From: an uncultured Algimonas sp.
Lineage (GTDB): Bacteria; Pseudomonadota; Alphaproteobacteria; Caulobacterales; Maricaulaceae
NCBI RefSeq assembly: GCF_947498175.1
Contig: NZ_CANMJB010000005.1
Location: 62,001-126,000 of the forward strand
DNA length: 64,000 bases
Direction of reading: 5' to 3'
This document shows, piece by piece, positions 49,151 through 57,921 of the stretch; positions within the stretch are counted from its first letter, which is position 1, and each line of letters starts with the position of its first letter. The notes under the pieces were generated by a model, which worked only from the letters and a program-made list of their open reading frames with translations, did not search any database and had not been told where the DNA came from. A program made the position numbers and the translations under genes.

Positions 49151-50275
49151 ATGAGTTCGCTGACTCCGACAACGCTGAAACACGCCGCCGACCCCGGCAT
49201 CGTCCGGGACATGGCCGGCAATTCGGACACGTTCGTCCTGTCTCTGTTCGACAGTTCGCCGGACTGCATCCAGCTGGTCGAGCTCGACGGCAGTCTGGCC
49301 TATATGAGCTCCAACGGCCAGCACGCCATGGAGATCGAGGATTTCGGACTGGTCGAAGGCCGCCCCTGGGTCGCGCTCTGGCCGGACGAAAGCCAGGTCA
49401 AGATCTCGCTCGCCATCGCCGCGGCCAAGACCGGCGAAGCCAGTCGGATCGAAGTCTTCCGCCCCGAAAAGAGCGGTCATTCGAAATGGTGGGACGTATC
49501 GGTCTCGCCGGTCACGGACGCGGCCGGCAAGGTGGTGCGCATCCTCTCCATTTCCCGCGACATCACCGATGTCGTCGAACGCGACACGCGCCTGCGCGAC
49601 TATGAAACCCGGCTGACCGAACTCAACACCTCGCTGAGCGGGCAGTTGCAGCTGCGCGACGTGCTGATGCGCGAGATCGATCACCGGGTGAAGAATTCCT
49701 TGTCCATGATCGCGTCCATCCTGCGCCTGCAATCGCGCGACACCACCAGCGACGAAGCGAAAAGCAAGCTCGTGTCCGCGGCGGCGCGCGTCAACACGGT
49801 CGCCCGCGTGCATGAAAGCCTGCAGAGCGCGGCCGACATCACGACCGTGTCGCTGGACAAATATCTGCCCACCATCGCCGAAGATGTGACGGACGCGCTG
49901 ACCCGCAACGATGTCGCCCTGACGGTCGATGTCGAAGCTGTCAGCATGGACAGCGAAATGGCCGTTTCGCTCGGCATGATCGCCGCTGAACTGGTCACGA
50001 ACGCCTTCAAGCACGCCTTTACCGACCGGGGCGGCATGGTCGAACTGGTCTTGCACCAGACGGCGCCAGACAATCTGCGCATGAGCGTGCGCGACAATGG
50101 CCGCGGCGGTTGCGTGATCGGCGCCTCGCAGGAGGCGTCGCAGATCCAAGCCCAGATGGAAACCGGACTCGGCACGCGCATTGTCCAGCTGCATGTCAGC
50201 CAGCTCGGCGCGACGATGTCGTGCGACAGCCCGCCCGATGGCGGCACGATCTTCACACTCGACATCCCGGCCTGA
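49151..50275 (+). CDS. Sensor histidine kinase, PAS + HisKA_2/HWE type
   Basis: A cytoplasmic kinase of 374 residues without membrane helices. It has an N-terminal PAS domain (LSLFDSSPDCIQLVELDGSL to the PAC segment VVRILSISRDITDVVERDTR), a coiled linker, and the HisKA_2 box REIDHRVKNSLSMIASILRL with the phospho-accepting His. The ATPase domain follows: ELVTNAFKHAF and VRDNGRGG. Such kinases often feed the general stress response (PhyR-EcfG) or light signalling, but no response regulator is adjacent. The Sir2 gene starts three bases after the stop. Confidence 0.92.
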   Translation: MSSLTPTTLKHAADPGIVRDMAGNSDTFVLSLFDSSPDCIQLVELDGSLAYMSSNGQHAMEIEDFGLVEGRPWVALWPDESQVKISLAIAAAKTGEASRIEVFRPEKSGHSKWWDVSVSPVTDAAGKVVRILSISRDITDVVERDTRLRDYETRLTELNTSLSGQLQLRDVLMREIDHRVKNSLSMIASILRLQSRDTTSDEAKSKLVSAAARVNTVARVHESLQSAADITTVSLDKYLPTIAEDVTDALTRNDVALTVDVEAVSMDSEMAVSLGMIAAELVTNAFKHAFTDRGGMVELVLHQTAPDNLRMSVRDNGRGGCVIGASQEASQIQAQMETGLGTRIVQLHVSQLGATMSCDSPPDGGTIFTLDIPA

Positions 50276-50278
50276 GCC

Positions 50279-50986
50279 TTGCGGATATTCGTGCTGACCG
50301 GCGCCGGAATCAGCGCCGAATCCGGCTTGAAGACATTCCGCGACAATGACGGCCTGTGGGAAACGCACCGTGTCGAGGATGTCGCCACGCCCGAAGCGTT
50401 CGCGCGCGATCCGGCCCTCGTCCAGCGCTTCTACAATGAACGCCGCGCGGCCCTGTCTGACGCCGCGCCGAATGCGGCGCACAAAGCGCTGGGACGGTTG
50501 CAGGGCGCCTTGCGCGACCGCGGCGGCGCGCTCGTGCTCGTCACGCAGAATGTCGACGATCTGCACGAACGCGGCGGGGCGCGCGACGTGATCCACATGC
50601 ACGGCGAACTGACGGGCGGGCTTTGCGCGGCCTGCGGACATCGCTGGACCGTTGACGGCGCGCTGACACCGGATAGCTCCTGTCCGGCCTGCGGCACGAT
50701 CGGCGGACCGCGCCCGGACATCGTCTGGTTCGGCGAAATGCCCTACCGGATGGAGCGGATCGAAACGGAGTTGGCGTGCGCCGACCGCTTCGTCTCCATC
50801 GGCACGTCGGGCGCCGTCTATCCGGCCGCCGGTTTCGTCCACGCCGCCCGCGCGCACGGGCTGCAGACGCTCGAACTCAATCTGGAGCCCTCGCTCGGCA
50901 CGCCCCATTTCGCCGATGCCCGACACGGCCCCGCCGGAACGCTGGTGCCGGAATGGGCGGGCGAAGTGCTGGCAGGTTTGAGCTAA
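50279..50986 (+). CDS. cobB: Sir2 NAD-dependent protein deacylase (CobB type)
   Basis: A 235-residue class III sirtuin: GAGISAESGLKTFRD, TQNVDDLHERGG, catalytic His in VIHMHGEL, four zinc Cys (CAACGH and CPACGT) and FGEMPYRM with GTSGAVYPAAGF. The class III residues Tyr/Arg (FYNERRA) suggest desuccinylase or deacetylase activity. The start is TTG at 50279, immediately after the kinase stop; no other start fits the cofactor loop, which begins at residue 8. It is convergent with the racemase gene and their stops overlap by four bases. Confidence 0.92.
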   Translation: MRIFVLTGAGISAESGLKTFRDNDGLWETHRVEDVATPEAFARDPALVQRFYNERRAALSDAAPNAAHKALGRLQGALRDRGGALVLVTQNVDDLHERGGARDVIHMHGELTGGLCAACGHRWTVDGALTPDSSCPACGTIGGPRPDIVWFGEMPYRMERIETELACADRFVSIGTSGAVYPAAGFVHAARAHGLQTLELNLEPSLGTPHFADARHGPAGTLVPEWAGEVLAGLS

Positions 50987-51705
50987 CCGGCCAGCGCGGC
51001 GTCCAGCGCCGCCTCGCAATGGATCCGCGTCGTGTCGAAGACGGGAAGCGGGCTGTTATCCGCATCCAGCAACAGCCCGACTTCCGTGCAGCCGAGGATC
51101 AGGCAGTCCGCGCCCATGCGCTTCAGGCGTCCGGCGATCGCGACGAAGGCCGCCCGGCTCTCCTCGGTGACTTCGTGGCGGCAAAGTTCTTCGTAGATGA
51201 TGTCGTGGACCGCTGTCCGGTCGTCCGCGCCCGGCACGACGGGTTGCAACCCCTCGCCGCGCAGCCGGTCGAGATAGAAGCGGTCTTCCATCGTGAAGCG
51301 CGTGCCGATCAGTCCGGGATGCGAGAACCCGCCCGCCAGAATGCGCGCCGCCGTGGCGTCGGCGATATGGATCAGCGACACAGACACGTCGCGCATCATG
51401 CGCGGCACGACCTTGTGCATCGTGTTGGTCGCCAGCACGATCATGTCCGCGCCGCCGCGCTCCAGCTTTTCCGCTCGTTCCGCCAGCATGTCGCCCAGCG
51501 CATCCCATGCGCCCTGCGCCTGCAGGTGCGCGACAAGCCCGAAATCGACCGACCGGATCAAAAGACGCGGACTGTGCAGTCCTCCGAGGCGCTCCGTCGT
51601 CAACCGGCAGAGCAGCTCGTAATATTGCAGGGTCGAGGCCGTGCTCATTCCTCCCAGCACCCCGATCGTCTTCATGGCGGGTATCGACGGCATCGGCGTG
51701 TTCAT
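50983..51705 (-). CDS. Aspartate/glutamate racemase family protein (YgeA-like)
   Basis: A 240-residue racemase: IGVLGGMSTASTLQYYELLC at the N-terminus, LATNTMHKVVP as the first active-site segment and LGCTEVGLLL as the second. A Thr replaces the first of the two usual catalytic Cys (TNTMH), while the second Cys is kept. The same Thr/Cys pair occurs in the L-Asp/Glu-specific racemase YgeA of E. coli. The start at 51705 is chosen for the AAGG seven bases upstream; ATG 51675 is the alternative. Amino acid specificity is unknown. Confidence 0.88.
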   Translation of the reverse strand: MNTPMPSIPAMKTIGVLGGMSTASTLQYYELLCRLTTERLGGLHSPRLLIRSVDFGLVAHLQAQGAWDALGDMLAERAEKLERGGADMIVLATNTMHKVVPRMMRDVSVSLIHIADATAARILAGGFSHPGLIGTRFTMEDRFYLDRLRGEGLQPVVPGADDRTAVHDIIYEELCRHEVTEESRAAFVAIAGRLKRMGADCLILGCTEVGLLLDADNSPLPVFDTTRIHCEAALDAALAG

Positions 51706-51819
51706 GGCGGCCTTGTTACCACCGTCCGACCTTCCTGCCCAGCCAACTGCAACCGCGCCACACAAACTCGTTGACGCTGCCCCCGCCCTTCCCTATTCGG
51801 CGCGCCTTGCCGATGACGT

Positions 51820-51906
51820 GCCCAGATGGCGGAATTGGTAGACGCGCCAGCTTCAGGTGCTGGTGTCCGTATGGACGTGGAGGTTCGAGTCCTCTTCTGG
51901 GCACCA
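51820..51906 (+). tRNA. tRNA-Leu (anticodon CAG)
   Basis: An 87-nt cloverleaf including an encoded CCA. The acceptor is GCCCAGA/TCTGGGC with discriminator A, the anticodon stem CCAGC/GCTGG with loop TTCAGGT (anticodon CAG), a long variable arm (TGTCCGTATGGACGT, class II) and T arm GAGGTTCGAGTCCTC. Its 3' end is followed 120 bp later by a decayed integrase gene, so it has probably served as an integration site. Confidence 0.96.
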
Positions 51907-52026
51907 TTTTCCGGCATCACGACCCGGTCAAGTTATTGGTTTCAATGGGTTTTTATACCGTCGCGTCCCGCGAACCTGCCGTTTCTTGCAAGATTGTGCC
52001 ACAAACCGTGATACATAACACATGTC

Positions 52027-52572
52027 ATGAAGAGGCCCAAATAATACCTCATTAGCTGCGGTGGCCGATAGTCCTATCATCGCCGCGTGCCAATCAAGTA
52101 CCATTCAGTCGACCCGCGCGGCATTGTCCGCATAGCCTTGGAGACGTGTTCTCTAGAGATCGCACGCACTCGTCGCGATTCCCTCGTGCAAGCTAACGAC
52201 GCGTTGTGACGATCCATGAGCGCGGGCTCCATTGCCAAAGCCGTGGACCGTTACGAGGCTGCTCGCCAACGGGCCATGTCGCGAGGGTTCATCTGTGTTC
52301 CGGTCGAAGAACTCATCGGAGAGGCAACTCTTGATGAGATACTCGAACGCCTCAAGCACATCGACAATAAGTCTCCGCTTGCCGTGGCAGATGGCGAAGC
52401 CATGTCTGGTTCAGTGCAGCCCGTCTCCGTTAAAATCACAGAAGCGTTTGCCGCCTATTGCAACAAATCTGAGCCGCAGGTCTCTAAAAAAGTCCATCGC
52501 ACAGCCACTCACGATCCAGCTATGTTGCGCTCAGACCAAAGGCCTTTATCGAGCGAGATCCGTGTCTCCTGA
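52027..52572 (+). pseudogene. Decayed tyrosine integrase (N-terminal part) next to tRNA-Leu
   Basis: From the ATG at 52027 one frame reads MKRPK, stop, YLISCGGR, stop, then SYHRRVPIKYHSVDPRGIVR, IALETCSLEIARTRRDSLVQ, ANDAL, stop, RSMSAGSIAKAVDRYEAARQ and onwards to 52572. Apart from TAA (52042), TAG (52069) and TGA (52207) it is a continuous core-binding/N-terminal integrase-like sequence; at least two stops are single changes from Trp codons. The catalytic domain with Arg-His-Arg-Tyr is missing: similarity fades near 52480, and the frame ends inside the 3' end of the opposite-strand hydroxylase. Family identity is by recognition of the N-terminal pattern. Confidence 0.75.
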
Positions 52573-53424
52573 GCAAGACGGAGACCACTCCGGCGGACGC
52601 CACAAGCACTCGAACTTCTGCCCTAGCGTGTCGCACGCGGCTAATTTTCGCCTCATCCACACGAAACCACCACCATAGATGCGGAGCGGGTTGTTCGTAT
52701 CTATTGGTTCCGTCACGCCAAATCTCGGCTTAAGCGTTTCCGGTTCGAACGTACCAAGCAGACGGTCCCACAGCATTAAGACATGCCCGTAATTCCGGTC
52801 GATATATTCCGGATTGCTAGCATGGTGGACCCGGTGGTTGGCAGGCGTGGCCAGCCAGCGGTCCAGCCAGCCCAGCTTCCGGATCGCTTCGCTGTGCGAA
52901 AAGATGCCGAAGATGTCCGACAGGATGATGATGGGAATGATCTGAGCCGGGGAGAAGCCGGCCAGCGCAACGAGGCCAATGAGCTCCGCCCGCAACACAC
53001 CGTCGAGGATGAAGGCGCGCGAGGCCGCCGCCATGTGCAAACGTTCCGCGGAATGGTGGACGTGGTGCATCGCCCATAACAGACCGACACGATGCTGCAG
53101 GCGGTGGTCCACGTACCAGCAGAGTTCCACGAGCAGAAAGGCGGCGAGCCAGGACCACCAGGCGACCGGAATGTCGAGAGGTGCAGCCTCGGACGCCAGT
53201 AGCACCACGCCGATCGGCAGGAGCAGTGTGAAAGCGATGCGCATGACTAGCGAGATCAGGAACACGCCGAGCGACCCCATGGCACTGGCGTCATCATAGT
53301 CGGTGCGCCCGGCGAGCCTGTAGTAAAGCCGCTCTGCGACGACGGCGCAGATGAATGCCCCCAAGGCGACGAGTCCGCCCATTAGCGAAACGAGAAGGTC
53401 TAAAAATTGAGAAAGACGGTCCAT
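52546..53424 (-). CDS. Sterol desaturase/fatty acid hydroxylase family protein
   Basis: A 292-residue membrane di-iron enzyme with the eight-His signature: DHRLQH, HHVHHSAE and NHRVHHASN, embedded among about five membrane helices. Members hydroxylate or desaturate sterols, carotenoids, fatty acids or alkylglycerols with O2. Its ATG overlaps the stop of the alpha-hydroxy-acid oxidase (TGATG), so the two are one transcription unit, driven from the promoter region at 54609-54719. The last ~9 codons overlap the relic integrase frame. Confidence 0.9.
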   Translation of the reverse strand: MDRLSQFLDLLVSLMGGLVALGAFICAVVAERLYYRLAGRTDYDDASAMGSLGVFLISLVMRIAFTLLLPIGVVLLASEAAPLDIPVAWWSWLAAFLLVELCWYVDHRLQHRVGLLWAMHHVHHSAERLHMAAASRAFILDGVLRAELIGLVALAGFSPAQIIPIIILSDIFGIFSHSEAIRKLGWLDRWLATPANHRVHHASNPEYIDRNYGHVLMLWDRLLGTFEPETLKPRFGVTEPIDTNNPLRIYGGGFVWMRRKLAACDTLGQKFECLWRPPEWSPSCSGDTDLAR

Positions 53425-54608
53425 CAGCGCTTATCCATGCCCACGAGGTAGCCTCCATCAATGCCGGAGACCGTCCGCGCCCCTGCAAGCGCCATCGTCC
53501 GAGCGAACTCCGACGTGAGAATATGCAGCGCCTTGGCGACGCCCCGCTCGCCGTCCGCCGCGAGACCGTAGAGATAGGGCCGTCCGACCGAACAGGCGTC
53601 GGCTCCGAGCGCGAGGGCTTTGAAAATGTCCGATCCGCGACGAATACCGCCATCGACGATCAGCTCCGCCTGGCCACCGATGGCATCCCGGATTTTGGGC
53701 AGCATCTCCACCGGGGCCGGAACATCGTCCAGTTGTCGCCCGCCATGGTTCGAGATCATGATCGCATCCGCTCCCATTTCCACCGCCCGGATGCAGTCGT
53801 CCGGGGCGAGCAGGCCCTTTATGATGAGCGTGCCGGTCCAATGTTCGCGTAGCCACGCAAAGTCGTCCCACGTCAGATCTGGATCGAACTGGCTGTTTAC
53901 GTATCCGATTAGCGACAGGGCCTCGTTCTTGAGCGCGTCGACGCGTCCTTCCACGTTCGGTAGGCGGAAGCCCCGGCCGCGCAACTGGTCCCACGCGGTC
54001 GGCAGCGACCAGCGAGGGCGTGCGGCGAATTGGAAGAAAGATCGCGCGCCAAACTTTGGCGGTATGGTCATGCCGGTGCGGTGATCACGCTCCCGGTTAC
54101 CGGCTATGGCGGTGTCCACCGTCAGGCAAATCGCATCGAACCCGGAGGCCTTGGCGCGCGTCAGAAGGTCTTCCGTCAGCCCTCGGTCCCGGAAGATGTA
54201 AAGTTGAAAGATCTTTGGATTGTCGCCGATCGCCGCGATCGTTTCCATCGACGTCGTGCCCATGGTCGACAGGCTGTAGGGCAAACCCGCCGCCGCGGCG
54301 GCGCGCGCGACAGCGGGTTCGGCCGCGCGGTGGAACAGCCGCGTCAGTCCCGTGGGCGAGAGCATGAGAGGGGCGGCCACGGTCTTCCCGAAAAGGGTTG
54401 TCGCCGTATCGACGGATGCGATCGGACGAAGAATACGAGGCAGAAGCCGGACGTCCTCGAACGCCGCCATGTTGCGCGCCAGCGTTCGTTCGTCGTCGGC
54501 GCCGCCGTCCAGATAGTGATAGGCCGGAGCGGGCAGGCGACGATAGGCGCGGCGGCGCAGATCGCCGATATTGACGACAGACCTGCCTTTGGGCGCATCG
54601 ATCGGCAT
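53424..54608 (-). CDS. FMN-dependent alpha-hydroxy-acid oxidase/dehydrogenase
   Basis: A 394-residue TIM-barrel flavoenzyme of the LldD/glycolate oxidase family: LRRRAYRRLPAPAYHYLDGG, LSPTGLTRLFHRAAEPA, QLYIFRDR, LTVDTAIAGNRERD, LIIKGLLAPDDC with the FMN Lys, the catalytic His in MISNHGGRQLDDVPA, and IVDGGIRRGSDIFKALALGA. It oxidises an L-2-hydroxy acid to the 2-keto acid. No cytochrome domain or membrane helix is visible. It is coupled to the hydroxylase and divergent from an MFS gene across a shared palindromic operator. Confidence 0.92.
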   Translation of the reverse strand: MPIDAPKGRSVVNIGDLRRRAYRRLPAPAYHYLDGGADDERTLARNMAAFEDVRLLPRILRPIASVDTATTLFGKTVAAPLMLSPTGLTRLFHRAAEPAVARAAAAAGLPYSLSTMGTTSMETIAAIGDNPKIFQLYIFRDRGLTEDLLTRAKASGFDAICLTVDTAIAGNRERDHRTGMTIPPKFGARSFFQFAARPRWSLPTAWDQLRGRGFRLPNVEGRVDALKNEALSLIGYVNSQFDPDLTWDDFAWLREHWTGTLIIKGLLAPDDCIRAVEMGADAIMISNHGGRQLDDVPAPVEMLPKIRDAIGGQAELIVDGGIRRGSDIFKALALGADACSVGRPYLYGLAADGERGVAKALHILTSEFARTMALAGARTVSGIDGGYLVGMDKR

Positions 54609-54650
54609 GTCATCCCTCCCCCTTCAGGTCATCCGTGCCTCATAACGGAT

Positions 54651-54666
54651 GTTTCGTAAACGAAAA
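54651..54666. promoter_or_regulatory. Palindromic operator candidate, site 1
   Basis: GTTTCGTAAACGAAAA matches the consensus GTTTCGTnnACGAAAC at 13 of 14 defined positions. It lies 43 bp before the alpha-hydroxy-acid oxidase ATG and 54 bp before the divergent MFS ATG, so it can control both. Related sites stand at 60597 and 61316. Confidence 0.6.
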
Positions 54667-54719
54667 ATATGTTGACCGCCCTGTGCTGTGTGGACACAGC
54701 TTGCCCGGGGAGACACGGA

Positions 54720-56027
54720 ATGACATCGCAAACACCGCAGACATTGTCCGCCTACCCGTCCGACAGGTCGGCTTGGTTCGCGCTGATTCTGCTCATTCTG
54801 GCGGTACTTCTGGCCTTCATCGACCGTCAGGTCCTAGCCTTGCTCGTCGAACCGGTGAAGGCCGATCTGTCACTGACGGATACTCAGATCGGACTTTTAC
54901 AGGGCCCGGCCTTCGCACTGTTCTACGCGCTCGCCGCGTTGCCTCTCGGCTGGATGGTGGACAGCACCAACCGCCGCAACCTCATCATTGCGGGCATGGT
55001 CGTCTGGTCGGCGGCAACCATCGGCTGCGGGCTGGCGCCGTCCTTCGGATGGATGTTTCTCGCGCGGATCGGTGTCGGTGTCGGCGAAGCCTGTCTGATC
55101 CCGGCCGTGTTTTCGCTCATCCCCGACCTGTTTCGCCCCGATCGGCGCGCGACAGCCTTCGGGGCCTATGTCGCAAGCGCTTTGCTGGGCGCGAGCCTGG
55201 CCATGATATTCGGCGGCATCGCAATCGGCTGGCTGGACAGCCATGACAGCATCATGTTCGGGTTGCAGGAAAGCTGGCGGCAGACCTTTGTCGTGGTCGG
55301 CCTGCCTGGTTTCATCCTGGCAGCTGCCTACTTTCTGATGCGCGAGCCCGCGCGGCAGGAAGTTTCCGGCGCGGGAACGGGGTTCGCGGAAGCCTTCGCC
55401 CATGTAAAACGCCACGCCAAACCGTTCGCCTATGCAGCACTTGGGCTGTCGGCCATCGGGGCGCTGGCACAGAGCATCCTGGCCTGGTTGCCCGCCATCC
55501 TGCAGCGGGGCTACGGGCTGAGCCCGCAGGACGCGGCCTTCAGCCTGGGTTGGGTCGTCGCATTCGCCAGTATCGCCGGAGGGCTGCTCGTGTCTCGCCT
55601 GCCGCGATGGTTCGCGCGGTGGGATCCGGACCGACCGACCGTTACCGCCGCCGTGGCGGGAAGCGCAGCGGCCTTGGCCATCGGGATCGCCGGATGGTTC
55701 ACAGACACGTCCCTGTCGGTGGCATTGGTCTATGGCGCGATGTTGCTCCCGGCGTTCGCAGCCTACGGCCTGACGCCCGTGCTGATCCAGGCCATGGCCC
55801 CGAACGAGATGCGCGGCCGGATCGTCGCGGTCGCCAAATTGCTGGAATACAGCGCCGTGTCGGTTGTCGCCGTAGCGGTCGGTATGTTGTCCGACATGCG
55901 CCCCGGCGACCCGGATGGTCTGCAATGGGCGACGGCGCTCTGCCTACTGCTCACGGCCGTGGCTGCGGTGATCGGCTTTGGCTTGCTGCGCCGCTCGGTG
56001 CGGAACGAGGTGCTGGTTCAACGGTAA
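54720..56027 (+). CDS. MFS transporter (spinster-like)
   Basis: A 435-residue twelve-helix transporter: ILAVLLAFIDRQVLALLVEP, LTDTQIGLLQGPAFALFYAL and GWMVDSTNRRNLIIAGMVVW, then ARIGVGVGEACLIPAVFSLI, typical of the bacterial Spns/SpnS-like MFS branch. Such genes frequently lie in catabolic clusters with TonB receptors in sphingomonads and relatives and carry the compound across the inner membrane. Start at 54720 with GGGGAGA upstream. Expression is probably controlled by the palindrome at 54651. Confidence 0.9.
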   Translation: MTSQTPQTLSAYPSDRSAWFALILLILAVLLAFIDRQVLALLVEPVKADLSLTDTQIGLLQGPAFALFYALAALPLGWMVDSTNRRNLIIAGMVVWSAATIGCGLAPSFGWMFLARIGVGVGEACLIPAVFSLIPDLFRPDRRATAFGAYVASALLGASLAMIFGGIAIGWLDSHDSIMFGLQESWRQTFVVVGLPGFILAAAYFLMREPARQEVSGAGTGFAEAFAHVKRHAKPFAYAALGLSAIGALAQSILAWLPAILQRGYGLSPQDAAFSLGWVVAFASIAGGLLVSRLPRWFARWDPDRPTVTAAVAGSAAALAIGIAGWFTDTSLSVALVYGAMLLPAFAAYGLTPVLIQAMAPNEMRGRIVAVAKLLEYSAVSVVAVAVGMLSDMRPGDPDGLQWATALCLLLTAVAAVIGFGLLRRSVRNEVLVQR

Positions 56028-56038
56028 TAGGTCTGACA

Positions 56039-56386
56039 ATGCGCCTTCATATATTCATCATCAGCGCCGCCTTGCTTGTATCATGCGGCGAAGAGGGACC
56101 GGATACCGTCAACTCGTCGCTCAAAGGGACTGCGGCGCAACTCGTCGAGATCTGTCTGTCCGAAGACCCCGAAGGCGGTCGCGAGCATTGCGATTGCGTT
56201 GCCACCGAAATGCTGGACCTTGACCTTGTAGACACCGAGCAGGACGTCTTTGTCGAGCTCTACCGGATCGACAACGCGGATGAAGCCTTGGTCCAAGAAC
56301 AACTGGACCGCCTCGATCCGGCCCGTGTCGACTTTGTCGAAACCGGCGTCACGCGAAGCGTCTTTGCCTGTGCCGATGCGGGGTAG
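56039..56386 (+). CDS. Small lipoprotein, acidic
   Basis: A 115-residue product beginning MRLHIFIISAALLVSCGEEG, a lipoprotein signal (LVSC). The mature part is acidic and holds three further Cys (VEICLSED, REHCDCVAT), then a helical region (DEALVQEQLDRLDPARVDFV) and a terminal FACADAG. No family recognised. It follows the MFS gene by 11 bp and is probably co-transcribed. Confidence 0.72.
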   Translation: MRLHIFIISAALLVSCGEEGPDTVNSSLKGTAAQLVEICLSEDPEGGREHCDCVATEMLDLDLVDTEQDVFVELYRIDNADEALVQEQLDRLDPARVDFVETGVTRSVFACADAG

Positions 56387-56421
56387 TCCGAAAGTGCTTC
56401 TGGGCGACTAGACTCAAGCCG

Positions 56422-57921
56422 TTAGGTCTCGTCCGACGGCACGAAGTTCGGCGTGTGCCGGTCCACGGCGCTCGAGCCGTCGATTGATCGTTCAAGGGCT
56501 CCCGTCTCACCTCTCAGATGCTGATCGAAGAACCCGCGCACCAATGCGGCGAAGGTCCGCGACGACTCCTTTGCGGAGCGAGGTCCGAAAGCCGGGTTCT
56601 TGGGCAAATGCGCCTTCACGGGCTGGGCTAGCAGCGTGGCCAGTTCGGTCGCGTCGTGATGGCCCGTGTCGCGAACGATGACGGCGTCGAAAGCGGGGCG
56701 GCCGGGCACCGATCCATAGGCCACATCGTTGTAAAGCACGCCTGCGCTTGCATGGTCCGTGTAGATCATGAGGAAGGGCGGCCGAACCGTCTCGTCCATG
56801 AGACCGCCATATTGCTGCCCGTCGAGATTCAGAACGGCGTCGCAGCGCGGGTCCGACTGGCAGGTCAGGACCGAGGCCGATCCCCCGAAACTGTGGCCGA
56901 ACACGCCGATCCGGGACGTGTCCATGACGCCCGACAGATCGCCGAACCCTTCTTCTTCAAGCGTATCGATGACGAAGCGCTGATCCGCGCTCCACTGGTC
57001 CGCAAAGGGGGCCAGCATGGCGGTGCGCTCCAGGGACCGCTCCACATTTGCGCGGTACAGGTCGAAGTCGGTCTCTGCCTGCATTGTCTTCACGATCTGC
57101 ATCATCTCGTCGTCGAGTAAAGCCTCGCCGAGATTTAATTCGGCGAGCGTGCGCACCCGACCGTCGGGATATTCCAGCACCGCCGCCCCGCCCGGGTGAC
57201 CGATGGCGACGACGATGTAGCCGTGACTAACAAGATCCTGCAGGATCGCCGCGCTCTGGTTTAGGATGCCGGAAAACCCATGGCTGAAGAGGAGCACTGG
57301 AAACGACCCCTCAGCCGGGTCGGCATCTATGCGTGCCGACAGCTCGATGCGGCGCATATGCGACAGTACGAAGCCTTCGTCGGCATTCTGTAGACGCCCG
57401 CTCAGCGCGCGGGCTTCCGCCTTTGTCATGTAGTCGAGACGCTCGCCCCCGGTGTTCGGCTCGGCTGGGTACCACAGACGGACCAACACCTCGCGCGCCT
57501 GACCGCTCCCGCCGGCCGGTCCGTCCACGCGGGACAGGTCCGTCAGAAGCACGGTCCGCACGCCGATGGCATGCGGACCCGAGGGAGCCGCAATGGACGG
57601 GACCGGAAGCACGCTGGGCGGCAAAAGGGCCAGAACGCCAGCAAACCCGGCAAGCGCCACAGTCAGCGCGCGGGCCCATCCTCGGCGGACGACCGGGCCG
57701 CGCCGATGACGCCAAAACGCAAGACCCGTGGCGACGAGCGTGAACGCATAAGTGGGCACCATCTGCCAACGCGGCATGTCCACAACGACATGGAGGATCG
57801 TCACCACGGCCAGTCCCATGGCGGCCCATAGCCAAGCTTTGTCGCGCGTGAAGACGGAACGCGGCACTCCGGCGACGACAAGGGTCACCAGGACCACCAA
57901 GATGACTTCCAGAAACGTCAT
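56422..57921 (-). CDS. Membrane-anchored alpha/beta hydrolase (PAF-acetylhydrolase-like esterase)
   Basis: A 499-residue protein: about four N-terminal membrane helices (TFLEVILVVLVTLVVAGVPR; WLWAAMGLAVVTILHVVVDM; VPTYAFTLVATGLAFW; ALTVALAGFAGVLALLPPSV), then a periplasm-facing hydrolase of the platelet-activating-factor acetylhydrolase family. Its parts include VRLWYPAEP, FPVLLFSHGFSG (oxyanion), nucleophile GHSFGGSAS, LNLDGQQYGG and the His in DTGHHDATE. Its ATG overlaps the M81 stop (ATGA), so it is the third gene of the DadA-M81-esterase operon. Confidence 0.88.
   Translation of the reverse strand: MTFLEVILVVLVTLVVAGVPRSVFTRDKAWLWAAMGLAVVTILHVVVDMPRWQMVPTYAFTLVATGLAFWRHRRGPVVRRGWARALTVALAGFAGVLALLPPSVLPVPSIAAPSGPHAIGVRTVLLTDLSRVDGPAGGSGQAREVLVRLWYPAEPNTGGERLDYMTKAEARALSGRLQNADEGFVLSHMRRIELSARIDADPAEGSFPVLLFSHGFSGILNQSAAILQDLVSHGYIVVAIGHPGGAAVLEYPDGRVRTLAELNLGEALLDDEMMQIVKTMQAETDFDLYRANVERSLERTAMLAPFADQWSADQRFVIDTLEEEGFGDLSGVMDTSRIGVFGHSFGGSASVLTCQSDPRCDAVLNLDGQQYGGLMDETVRPPFLMIYTDHASAGVLYNDVAYGSVPGRPAFDAVIVRDTGHHDATELATLLAQPVKAHLPKNPAFGPRSAKESSRTFAALVRGFFDQHLRGETGALERSIDGSSAVDRHTPNFVPSDET

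Noticed and set aside
49031-51019. 662-residue frame on the minus strand opposite the kinase and Sir2 genes
   Set aside because: Shadow frame; both plus-strand genes have all family motifs.
52232-52678. 148-residue frame overlapping the integrase relic
   Set aside because: Different frame from the recognisable integrase sequence, Ser/Arg/Pro-rich, and it runs into the antisense of the hydroxylase.
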